From positions 1 through 19,080 of the forward strand of contig CAZGBU010000034.1 of the NCBI GenBank assembly GCA_964523945.1: 19,080 nucleotides of DNA. The letters run 5' to 3'. A program made the position numbers and the translations under genes. Each line of letters opens with the position of its first letter. The first letter of the stretch is position 1. The notes below the pieces were generated by a model. The model saw nothing but the letters and a program-made list of their open reading frames with translations. It was not told where the DNA came from and did not search any database. Source of the stretch: CAKTOF01 sp964523945 (GTDB lineage: Bacteria > Bacillota > Clostridia > Oscillospirales > Oscillospiraceae). Positions 6,251 through 13,565 of this stretch are shown here, one piece after another.

Positions 6251-7297
6251 ATGATGAATGCAAAAGAGCTTTTGTGTATCCGGCAGGAGTACATCGCCCG
6301 GAGCCGGCTGCTGGAGCCATCGCGCTGGTGCGCAATGCAGGTGTTCCGCGATGGCTGTGCCGGCGCGTTCGACGCCGTCGGCTTCGCGCCGGGCCGAAAT
6401 CCGGACGAGATCGGCCGCGAGCTGGCCATGCTTGAACAGCGGGCGCTGCTGCTGCGCGATTTTCTCGCCGGGCTGCCGCTGGACGGAGCGCAGCTGGAAG
6501 CGCTGCTTGGCGTCAGCCTGGTCGAATTTGAGGCGCTCGCGCGCGATTTTGACCCGATTGTGCAGCCGGTGCCGGAGCGGCTGGTGCTGATGACATTTGA
6601 CGATGCGACAATTGACCACTTGACAGACGCTGCGCCGATTCTGGAGCAATATGGCGGCAGGGGCAACTTCTTTGTCTGCGAGATGGAGACAGGTATGTTT
6701 GGCGGCCCCGGTTTTTCCGATAAAACGCGGTATATGACATGGGAGCAGATCCAAGCGCTCTCCGCACGCGGGCATGAGATCGTCAATCATTCCATGCACC
6801 ACGATCCCACCGCCTATCAGGCCGGCAGCGACGAATACATTCACGCCGAGGCCGCACAGATCGAAGCGCGCTGTGTGCAGGCCGGCATCCCGCTCCCGAC
6901 CGTGTTCGGCTATCCCGGCGGCCAGTGCATGGCGCGCCATGAACAGATCCTGCACGAGCGGGGCTATCGCTGGGCGCGCGGCGATCTGCAGGGCGACGCA
7001 TTCCACCGCGCCGGCACGGCGCACTACGACCCGTTGGTCGACTCGCCGCTGTCCATGCCGTCGTTCAACAACGCCCCGATGATGACGCGGGAGCGTCTGA
7101 CCGAGGTCGTTTGCACCGCCGCAGACAGCCGCATCGCCATACTGGCCTACCACACCGTCACCGGCCGCGATTTCGGCCCAATGACGTTCGAAGAACAGGT
7201 GCAGCTGATCTATGACCTCGGCGGCCGCTGCATCACATTCTCTGAACTCGCCCAGTACATCGACCCGATCCGGGCCTACGAATACACGCATCTGTGA
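6251..7297 (+). CDS. Polysaccharide deacetylase-like (NodB-fold) hydrolase
   Basis: This 348-residue protein carries a NodB-homology domain from about residue 110 to 335. Motif 1 is LMTFDDA with D117 and D118, motif 2 is H180-S-M-H-H184, a FGYPGG segment occurs at 219-224, and ILAYH with H301 resembles motif 5. Together these give the metal site and base expected of a CE4-type carbohydrate or amide deacetylase. No signal peptide or membrane anchor is visible, so it is probably cytoplasmic, which argues against a peptidoglycan role and leaves a small-molecule amide or ester substrate possible. The N-terminal ~100 residues form a helical extension I do not recognise. The start at 6251 follows GGAGG by five bases; the ATG three bases later is equally possible. 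The OYE-type reductase gene begins 22 bases downstream, in one operon probably controlled by the divergent LysR. Confidence 0.85.
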   Translation: MMNAKELLCIRQEYIARSRLLEPSRWCAMQVFRDGCAGAFDAVGFAPGRNPDEIGRELAMLEQRALLLRDFLAGLPLDGAQLEALLGVSLVEFEALARDFDPIVQPVPERLVLMTFDDATIDHLTDAAPILEQYGGRGNFFVCEMETGMFGGPGFSDKTRYMTWEQIQALSARGHEIVNHSMHHDPTAYQAGSDEYIHAEAAQIEARCVQAGIPLPTVFGYPGGQCMARHEQILHERGYRWARGDLQGDAFHRAGTAHYDPLVDSPLSMPSFNNAPMMTRERLTEVVCTAADSRIAILAYHTVTGRDFGPMTFEEQVQLIYDLGGRCITFSELAQYIDPIRAYEYTHL

Positions 7298-7319
7298 TCA
7301 AGCAAAAGGAGGAGTCCCC

Positions 7320-9272
7320 ATGGCGTTCCAGTATCCGCATCTGCTCGAGCCGGTCAAAATCGGCGGCGTTGTCCTGCGCAACCGGCTGATCTGCACGGCA
7401 TCGAACCCACATTTTATTCAGGCCACGGAAAAATGGCCGACCGAGGCGCTCATCACCCACTACGCCAACAAGGCAAAGGCCGGCGCAGCCGTTGTAACCT
7501 GCAAGGGCAACAACCCGGTCAAAACCGAAGACCCGCACTCGCTCTCGCTCGATATCCACACCGGCCAGCATCAGCATATGTTCGCGCAGGTAGCCGAGGC
7601 CGTCCACTATTATGGCGCGAAAGCGTCGTACCTCGTGCTGCCGGATATGAACATCGTCAAAGGCTACGACGCATCCGACGGCGTGCTGTCAGAGTTTGTC
7701 GCCGGCGACGGTTCCAAGGCTGAATACGGCAAGGCCGCGCCGAAAGAGCTGCTCCTCCGCATGGTAGAGGAGTACGGCAAAGAGGCAAAGCTCGCGCAGA
7801 GCCTCGGCTTCGATATGTGCTTCATGCACATGGCCTACCGGCTGATGTTCCCGGGGCGGTTCCTCTCCCCGCTGTCCAACAAGCGCACCGATGAATTCGG
7901 CGGTTCCATTGAAAACCGCGCACGCTTCCCGCTGATGATCTGCGAGGAAATCAAGCGGCAGTGCGGGAAAGACTTCCTGATTGAAATTTCGATCTCCGGC
8001 CGTGAGGACGACATGTTTGCGGGCGGGCTCACCATCGAAGATCAGATTGAATTTGCCAAACTCGCACGCGGCAAGGTGGATATTCTCCAGATCCGCGGCG
8101 GCTCAATTGACCCCTCGCAGCCGACCTATCTCGACCCGCGCGAGATCCCGCAGCTCTCCGCCGCCGCTGCAATCCGCAGGGGTGTGCAGGAGGCCGGCGG
8201 CGGCATCCTGATCAATGTGGTCGGCGGCTGTCAGGATCTTGATCACTGCGAAGCAATCGTGTCCTCCGGCCAGGCTGACTTCATCGGTGCGGCACGTGCG
8301 TTCATCGCCGATCCCGACTGGGGCAACAAGGCGTACGAAGGGCGCGGCGAAGATGTTGTGCCGTGCCTGCGCTGCAACAAGTGCCACATCCCGGGGCCGG
8401 AGAAATGGAACACCGTCTGCTCCGTCAACCCGGTCTGGGGTATCGAGCACAAGGCAGAACGCATGGTGCGCCCTGCCGTGCATGAGCCGAAAAACATCGC
8501 GGTCATCGGCGGCGGCCCGGCTGGCTGCGAGGCGGCGCTCATCGCATCGCAGCGCGGCCACCATGTGACGCTGTTTGAAAAGCAATCGCGGCTCGGCGGT
8601 ATGCTCAACACGATGGACGGTATTCCGCTGAAATGGACGGTGCCGCGCTTTCGTGACTATCTGGTGCGTCAGATCGAAAAATCCAATGTTACCGTCCGGC
8701 TCTCCACCGCCGCGGTGCCGGAGATGCTGACGGCGTTTGACGAGATCATCGTCGCCATCGGCGCCTCTCCCGCTGTGCCGCCGATTCCCGGCGTGGATGG
8801 CCCCAATGTCAACTTTGCAGTGGATGTGGCACAAAAAGAGCCGGAGATGGGGGCGCGCGTCGTGGTCATCGGCGGCGGTGAGATCGGCGTGGAGATGGGG
8901 CTGCACCTGGCTTCGACCGGGCACCAGGTTACGGTTGTTGAAATGCTGGACCGGCTCTCACCCGAGAGCGTTCCGGTGCACTTCCGCAGCCTGCTCGAGG
9001 CAAGGTGGGAGAGCGATCCCAACTTCTCCTATATTCTCAATGCCCGAGTTACGGCCATCCGCGATGGCAGCGTATTCTATGAAAAAGACGGCGCGGAGAC
9101 CGCTCTGCCAGCCGACCACGTTGTGCTGGCCGCCGGCATGAAACCGCGCAGCGATGAAGCCATGTCGTTTTTCACCGGCCGCGTGCGTGTGCACATGATC
9201 GGAGACTGTGACAAGGTCGGTTCCATCCAGACGGCCATGCGGGCAGCCTATGCCCTGGCCAGCAACATCTGA
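7320..9272 (+). CDS. OYE-type NADH:flavin oxidoreductase with Fe-S and FAD domains (BaiCD/FldZ-like)
   Basis: This 650-residue enzyme has three parts: an FMN-binding TIM barrel (about 1-340), a four-cysteine cluster motif (C349-x2-C352-x2-C355-x11-C367) for a 4Fe-4S centre, and an FAD/NAD(P)H domain with two dinucleotide folds (IGGGPAG at 396-402 and IGGGEIG at 517-523). This is the architecture of 2,4-dienoyl-CoA reductase, BaiCD/BaiH and the cinnamate reductase FldZ, which reduce activated C=C bonds. The active-site segment reads H170-M-A-Y173-R ahead of GRFLSP, so a Tyr replaces the second His of the more common HxxH. The ATG at 7320 follows AAAGGAGGAG. It is the last gene of the LysR-linked operon, behind the NodB-fold protein. 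The substrate cannot be read from sequence; enones, enoates and steroid-like enones are all possible. Confidence 0.93.
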   Translation: MAFQYPHLLEPVKIGGVVLRNRLICTASNPHFIQATEKWPTEALITHYANKAKAGAAVVTCKGNNPVKTEDPHSLSLDIHTGQHQHMFAQVAEAVHYYGAKASYLVLPDMNIVKGYDASDGVLSEFVAGDGSKAEYGKAAPKELLLRMVEEYGKEAKLAQSLGFDMCFMHMAYRLMFPGRFLSPLSNKRTDEFGGSIENRARFPLMICEEIKRQCGKDFLIEISISGREDDMFAGGLTIEDQIEFAKLARGKVDILQIRGGSIDPSQPTYLDPREIPQLSAAAAIRRGVQEAGGGILINVVGGCQDLDHCEAIVSSGQADFIGAARAFIADPDWGNKAYEGRGEDVVPCLRCNKCHIPGPEKWNTVCSVNPVWGIEHKAERMVRPAVHEPKNIAVIGGGPAGCEAALIASQRGHHVTLFEKQSRLGGMLNTMDGIPLKWTVPRFRDYLVRQIEKSNVTVRLSTAAVPEMLTAFDEIIVAIGASPAVPPIPGVDGPNVNFAVDVAQKEPEMGARVVVIGGGEIGVEMGLHLASTGHQVTVVEMLDRLSPESVPVHFRSLLEARWESDPNFSYILNARVTAIRDGSVFYEKDGAETALPADHVVLAAGMKPRSDEAMSFFTGRVRVHMIGDCDKVGSIQTAMRAAYALASNI

Positions 9273-9286
9273 AACCCTATCATATG

Positions 9287-9321
9287 CAGACGGGCCGCGG
9301 CAGATTGCCGCGGCCCGTCTG
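9287..9321. terminator. Long hairpin between convergent genes
   Basis: A perfect 16-bp GC-rich stem (9287-9302 with 9306-9321) with a three-base loop lies between the convergent OYE and symporter genes. Neither side has a true U-tract, so it is probably a bidirectional terminator of reduced quality or a transcript-end stabiliser. Confidence 0.7.
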
Positions 9322-9325
9322 ATGG

Positions 9326-10900
9326 TTATGATTCCGCCTCGCCAAGCGCATGGGTCGCCCGGACACGGTAGGTTTGCTCGTAGCAGGTGAACATCTCCCC
9401 CACTTTCTTCTGATCCGGTTTCCTGGTCAGCAGGCTGACCAGGGGAACAAGCAGCAGGTCGACCAGCATCACCATCGCACCGGAGCGCACAGAGGATGAG
9501 AAAACGTAGCGCAGTGCGCCGGTAGCAAAGTTGTTCCCGGTCAGTGAGATGTACAGCTGCATCAGCATCAGCCCGCAGCCAAACAGGAAGCTGACCCAGA
9601 CGGCAGCGCGCGTCGTCTTTTTCCAGTACAGGCTGTAAAGGTAGGGTGCCAGGAACGCACCCGCCAGTGCTCCCCAGGAAATGCCCATCATCTGCGCGAT
9701 AAAAGTAAAGCCAAACGTATCTTTGACGATCGCAATCACCGCCGAAACAACAATAAAAAACACAATAAATGCGCGCAGGATCACGAGTTGCTGCTTTTCA
9801 TCCACCTTTTTCTTCATCGCCGGGATAATGACATCAAGCGAAAGGGTTGAGCTTGACGCAAGCACCAGCGATGAGAGTGTGGACATCGACGCGGAGAGCA
9901 CCAGTACGATCACAATCGCAATAATCAGCGGAGAGAGACCCGAGAGCATGGTCGGCACAATGGAGTCATAGTTTGGTGTGCCGGCCGCCGTGTAGGCAAT
10001 CTCACCGGCATAGAGCCGACCAAAGCCGCCGAGGAAATAGCAGCCGCCCGCGACAACGATCGCAAAGAGCGTCGAAATGATCGTTCCTTTCTTGATCGAG
10101 TCCTCGTTGTCGATGGAGTAGAACTTGCCGACCATCTGCGGCAGGCCCCAGGTGCCGAGACTCGTCAGGATGACAACAAACAACAGCGCAAGCGGCTGCG
10201 GTCCGAAAAATGAAACATAGCCGCCGGAGAGCGCGGTGCCGGTATCGACCTGCGAAAGGGTTTCGACCGCAGCTGTAAATCCGCCGTTGCTCAGCAGCAC
10301 CGCGCCGACGACGGCCACAATGCCAATCAGCATGATGATCCCCTGGATAAAGTCGTTGATCGCCGTTGCCATATATCCGCCGAAGATGACATACAGTGCC
10401 GTCAGCGCAGCCATCACGACGATGCACACCCAGTACGGCAGATTGAACGCCATGTGGAACAGGCTCGAAAGGCCGTTGTACAGCGAGGCCGTATAGGGAA
10501 TCAGGAAGAGAAACACGATCACTGACGCCGCGATCTTCAGCGCATTGGAATCGAACCGTTTGCCGAAGAAGTCGGGCATGGTCCGGCTGTCAAGCTTCTG
10601 TGACATCAGCCGCGTCCGCCGGCCCAGAACGACCCAGGCCAGCAGCGAACCAATAAATGCGTTTCCCAGACCGATCCACGTTGACGCCAGGCCGAAATCC
10701 CAGCCAAACTGCCCGGCATAGCCGACAAAAATGACGGCAGAAAAGTACGATGTGCCAAACGCAAATGCCGTCAGCCACGGGCCGACCCTACGGCCGCCGA
10801 GCACGAAGCCGTTGACGTCGGTCGCGTGTCGGCGGCAATAGACGCCAACTGCGATCATAATTCCAAAAAAGACGACCAGAAGCAGAATTTGAATGAACAC
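9326..10900 (-). CDS. Sodium:solute symporter (SSS family, PutP-like)
   Basis: This 524-residue polytopic membrane protein has about 13 hydrophobic segments, the usual size and topology of the SSS family. Family features include GFVLGGRRVGPWLTAFAFG near the N-terminus, the GGYMATAINDFIQG segment, and SASMSTLSSLVLASSSTLS, which matches the PutP region carrying Na+ ligands. It would couple Na+ entry to uptake of an organic solute such as an amino acid, carboxylate, sugar or vitamin; the substrate is not determinable here. The start is a GTG at 10900 with AAGGAG upstream. It is transcribed alone from a near-consensus promoter overlapped by TTTAAAG repeats, so it is likely regulated separately. 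It is convergent with the OYE operon, and a role in importing that enzyme's substrate is only a guess. Confidence 0.92.
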   Translation of the reverse strand: MFIQILLLVVFFGIMIAVGVYCRRHATDVNGFVLGGRRVGPWLTAFAFGTSYFSAVIFVGYAGQFGWDFGLASTWIGLGNAFIGSLLAWVVLGRRTRLMSQKLDSRTMPDFFGKRFDSNALKIAASVIVFLFLIPYTASLYNGLSSLFHMAFNLPYWVCIVVMAALTALYVIFGGYMATAINDFIQGIIMLIGIVAVVGAVLLSNGGFTAAVETLSQVDTGTALSGGYVSFFGPQPLALLFVVILTSLGTWGLPQMVGKFYSIDNEDSIKKGTIISTLFAIVVAGGCYFLGGFGRLYAGEIAYTAAGTPNYDSIVPTMLSGLSPLIIAIVIVLVLSASMSTLSSLVLASSSTLSLDVIIPAMKKKVDEKQQLVILRAFIVFFIVVSAVIAIVKDTFGFTFIAQMMGISWGALAGAFLAPYLYSLYWKKTTRAAVWVSFLFGCGLMLMQLYISLTGNNFATGALRYVFSSSVRSGAMVMLVDLLLVPLVSLLTRKPDQKKVGEMFTCYEQTYRVRATHALGEAES

Positions 10901-10920
10901 ACAGCTCTCTCCTTTTTCGA

Positions 10921-10979
10921 TTTAAAGTTTTACGCTTTAAATCAGTTGTTATCGCTGTGTGCGATTTTATCACTTTAAA
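10921..10979. promoter_or_regulatory. Triple TTTAAAG operator-like repeats at the symporter promoter
   Basis: TTTAAAG (10921-10927) and CTTTAAA (10935-10941) form an inverted repeat with a seven-base gap, downstream of the -10 element. A third CTTTAAA (10973-10979) lies inside the promoter spacer. On the minus strand two copies are direct repeats of ATTTAAAG followed by an A-rich stretch. The layout fits repressor binding over the promoter and start site. Confidence 0.55.
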
Positions 10980-10992
10980 TGGATGATGTCAA
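10964..10992 (-). promoter_or_regulatory. Near-consensus promoter of the symporter gene
   Basis: On the minus strand, a perfect TTGACA (10987-10992) and TAAAAT (10964-10969) are separated by exactly 17 bases. This is the best sigma-A-type promoter in the window. Confidence 0.8.
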
Positions 10993-11061
10993 TCTATTTT
11001 CTCAGTTTTTGTTTTTCGTGTCGGCGCGTTTTGCGCTGCACACCGGCACGTATGCGTTCTC

Positions 11062-12030
11062 TTACGGCAGCGGCAGATCCAGGTCACGGTATTCATAGAG
11101 TCGTTCCCAAGCGCCGGTCTGCTCATTCCGAACGACCGAGCTGCGGTGTGTGCTCAACAGACGGACGATGTCATATACATCGATCCAGATCTCAGCATTG
11201 CACTCTTTCTGACTCTCGTCAAAGATAAGCTGCATGCCGAAATGCAGATGCACTGTCTCAATATTATTGACGTTTTCCTTTGTAGAATAGCCGGTTCGCC
11301 CCATAAACCCAATGACCTGCCCAGCCTGCACCTCGTCTCCCTCTGCCAGACCGTCGGCATAGGGCGCATCCTTGCGCAGGTGCGCATAGTAATAATATCG
11401 CTTGCGGTCGTGGGAGCGTATTCCAATCCGCCAGCCGCCATACTGATTCCATCCAAGCGCCTCAACGGTGCCGCCTTCGACCGCAATAATCGGCGTGCCG
11501 AGCGCGCCCATCAGGTCATTGCCCAGATGGCGCCGCGCGAAACCATAGCTGCGCGCATTGCCGAAATCATCATAATGGTTATACCAGTAGCCGGCTGCGA
11601 TCGGTGAAAACGCCTTAATCCCATAGGCCGGTTTCCAAACCGCGGCGCCATTCTCGTCGGTTGTCCGGATGGCGTAATTGCCAACCAGTCCGCCAAGCAC
11701 CGCAGAATAAGCCTCCTGATAATACGCAAAATACCGATACTGTGCGCCGAGCAGTTCCTGCATCGACTGATCGGTCTGCAACTCCTGCGCTGCCGCATCC
11801 ACCGCCACGGTGGAAAACGAACCGCCGCCATGGTGTGTGGCCGCCAAAGCCAGAAGGTCGATCCAGCTGACCGGCTTTTCCCATCCCTGTGAGGCAATGT
11901 CGTAATCCAGCGCACGCTTCATCGCCTCGTAGGAGACATCAAAATCGACCCATGTAATGTAGTCCGCTGCGCGCACCGTACCAGCCAGAAGCAGCATCGC
12001 GGCGAAAAACGCAAAAAATTTCTTCCCCAC
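11062..12030 (-). CDS. Secreted M23 family metallopeptidase
   Basis: This 322-residue protein has an N-terminal signal peptide (MGKKFFAFFAAMLLLAGTVRA, cleavage near residue 21) and a C-terminal LytM/M23 domain (about 160-290). The zinc site is complete: H168-x3-D172 and H261-L-H263, with catalytic H217 in YYYAHL. Such enzymes cut peptidoglycan cross-links or, in spore formers, act like SpoIIQ or SpoIVFA-type proteins. The middle region (30-155) is not a domain I recognise. The start is uncertain: the frame is open to 12084, but the GTG at 12030 follows GAGAGGTGAG and puts the signal peptide at the very N-terminus. A perfect 12-bp inverted repeat encloses this ribosome site and the start codon. 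It is the last gene of the dusB-sigma-anti-sigma unit, so it may belong to an envelope-stress regulon. Confidence 0.87.
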   Translation of the reverse strand: MGKKFFAFFAAMLLLAGTVRAADYITWVDFDVSYEAMKRALDYDIASQGWEKPVSWIDLLALAATHHGGGSFSTVAVDAAAQELQTDQSMQELLGAQYRYFAYYQEAYSAVLGGLVGNYAIRTTDENGAAVWKPAYGIKAFSPIAAGYWYNHYDDFGNARSYGFARRHLGNDLMGALGTPIIAVEGGTVEALGWNQYGGWRIGIRSHDRKRYYYYAHLRKDAPYADGLAEGDEVQAGQVIGFMGRTGYSTKENVNNIETVHLHFGMQLIFDESQKECNAEIWIDVYDIVRLLSTHRSSVVRNEQTGAWERLYEYRDLDLPLP

Positions 12031-12063
12031 AGCGCTCACCTCTCGGGTAGTCTGTGGGGAAGA
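12021..12063 (-). promoter_or_regulatory. Perfect 12-bp inverted repeat around the M23 gene start
   Basis: TCTTCCCCACAG (12021-12032) and CTGTGGGGAAGA (12052-12063) are exact reverse complements, 19 bases apart. In the minus-strand mRNA the loop holds the ribosome site, and the GTG start (12028-12030) lies inside the 3' arm of the stem, so folding should limit translation of the M23 gene. Confidence 0.75.
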
Positions 12064-12087
12064 ATCCAATTCTATGACTGGCAAGAT

Positions 12088-12951
12088 TTATGGCAGGAGC
12101 ACCAGGCAGGCCGGGTCAGAATCCACATAGCCAGTCTGCACACTGCAGGAAATCTCATAGGTGTCCTGATAGACCTCCACGATCTGCAAGATCTCTCCCG
12201 CCGTGCCCAGATAGCAGTTTGGATCATCTGCCGTCTGCTCAAGCGTCGCCAATTCCTCGATGGGCGTGCTGCCATCATACCCATAGATCTCTGCATAGAC
12301 AGCATAATCGGCTGCATCGCGCGCTGCGCCGCCGGTCGACTCGCTCTGCGCCTGCTCTGTATTCGGCAGCATTCCGTTCGCAGCCGGCGCAACTGTCGCA
12401 CTGTCCGCCGCACTGCCGGAATCATACGACTCTTCCGTTTCTGCGGCATCCTCTGTCTCTGCCAGCGCCGCTGAGATCGACGGCGCCGCCGATTCATCCA
12501 TTTCGCTCTGCGATTCGTCCGCACCGCTCTCTGCCATATACGCTTCACCGGCATCCATGACCGTGGTTGCGCTGTCCGCCGCGGTGGAATTCTCCTCGCC
12601 GTGGACCGAGTCGCTCCACTTTGGCAGCGCGATCGCGCCGGCCGCGACCAAAATTGCCAGCACCGCGGCCACTGCGGTAAATGCCGCACGATGGCCGGAT
12701 ATCCTCCGCTTCTTTACGGCGGGGGACGTGCGCGGTTCCTGTGCGACAGCCTGCATGACGCCCGTCAGCAGTTCCGCAGGCGGATCGGCTTCCAGCCCGG
12801 CGACGCCTTCCTGAATCTGCTCATAGGCCGCAAGCAGTGCGCGGCACGACGCGCAGCCGGCAAGGTGCGCCTGCAGCTGTGCCTCCTGCTCCGGTGTGAT
12901 CGCACCGTCGATGTGCAGCCCGATCAGTTCATAAATTTCTGCACAGCTCAT
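12088..12951 (-). CDS. Membrane-bound zinc-finger anti-sigma factor
   Basis: This 287-residue protein has an N-terminal cytoplasmic anti-sigma domain with H29-x3-C33-x2-C36, the ZAS/zf-HC2 pattern, where C3 may be the fourth ligand. One membrane segment follows at about 89-109 (AAFTAVAAVLAILVAAGAIAL). Next comes a long Ala/Ser/Glu/Asp-rich, low-complexity extracytoplasmic linker (about 115-215) and a compact C-terminal part (about 216-287). It should hold the upstream ECF sigma factor inactive at the membrane until an envelope signal releases it. Its ATG overlaps the sigma stop codon (ATGA at 12948-12951), a classic translational coupling. The C-terminal ~70 residues are probably sensory but match no domain I know. 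The M23 peptidase follows in the same direction. Confidence 0.88.
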   Translation of the reverse strand: MSCAEIYELIGLHIDGAITPEQEAQLQAHLAGCASCRALLAAYEQIQEGVAGLEADPPAELLTGVMQAVAQEPRTSPAVKKRRISGHRAAFTAVAAVLAILVAAGAIALPKWSDSVHGEENSTAADSATTVMDAGEAYMAESGADESQSEMDESAAPSISAALAETEDAAETEESYDSGSAADSATVAPAANGMLPNTEQAQSESTGGAARDAADYAVYAEIYGYDGSTPIEELATLEQTADDPNCYLGTAGEILQIVEVYQDTYEISCSVQTGYVDSDPACLVLLP

Positions 12952-13561
12952 GTCGCGCTCGCCTCCTTCCCTGTATGAGTTGACGAAGGCGGCGCATCTT
13001 TGTTCCCGGTCCCGAGCAGTTTCCGGCGCATTTTTTCCCGCGCGCGGGAAATGCGCGACTTGACCGTCCCGGCCGGGATCTCCAGGACCTCGGCGATCTC
13101 TATATAGCTCAGGCCCTGAATTGCGCAGAGCGTCAGCGCCTCGCGGTACTCCGGCTCGAGTTCGGAGAGCGCCTGCTCAATGCGCATCCTCTCATCCGAG
13201 CGGATCGCCAGATCCTCCGGCCCGGGGCAGGATCCGGCTGCGCAAACTCCTGTTCCTTGTCCTCGTCGTCGACAAAGTGCATCGCAACCGTTCCCTCGCG
13301 CTTTTTCCGGCGGAGAAAGTCGATACAGACATTGGAGGTCAACCGGTAAATCCAGGTGGAAAACGACGACTCGAACTTGAAAAACGGCAGGCCGCGCCAT
13401 GCACGCAGGAACGCCTCCTGCGCCAGGTCAAGCGCATCCTGCTCGTTGCCAGCCATGCGCAGCGCCAGATTATAGATCGGCTTCTGATACCGCACGACGA
13501 GCTGCTCAAAGGCGCTCTGGTCGCTCTCCGCGGCCAGCCGCGCCAGCTGCACATCCTCCAT
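12948..13561 (-). pseudogene. ECF-type RNA polymerase sigma factor, split by a -1 frameshift
   Basis: Two overlapping frames together encode a complete ECF sigma factor of about 204 residues. The first frame (from ATG 13561, ribosome site GAGGTGAT) gives region 2: residues 14-86, with DLAQEAFLRAWRGLP and FSTWIYRLTSNVCIDFLRR. It runs to G114 and then continues out of frame to a stop at 13133. The second frame picks up at 13220 with PEDLAIRSDERM and gives region 4 (LSELEPEYREALTLCAIQGL, then SYIEIAEVLEIPAGTVKSRI), ending at 12948. One extra base in the CCCC/GGG run at 13221-13227 would restore DPAPGPEDL. The same spot is a C-CCG-GGC heptamer, so programmed -1 slippage is formally possible. An assembly error or a real mutation are alternatives. 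Intact overlaps with dusB and the anti-sigma gene suggest the locus is functional or only recently broken. Confidence 0.85.
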
Positions 13562-13565
13562 ACGA

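Noticed and set aside
6212..7291. Long minus-strand open frame (359 residues) opposite the deacetylase gene
   Set aside because: It is a GC-driven shadow: the plus strand carries clear NodB motifs, a promoter and a ribosome site, whereas this frame has no recognisable domain.
8103..8924. Minus-strand open frame opposite the first OYE gene
   Set aside because: It is His/Arg/Ala-rich antisense sequence with no homology I recognise, overlapping the Fe-S and FAD motifs of the real gene.
7320..9272. First OYE as bilirubin reductase (BilR)
   Set aside because: The BilR HGDR motif as I recall it is absent (HMAYR here), and no BilS-like flavodoxin or MarR regulator is adjacent.
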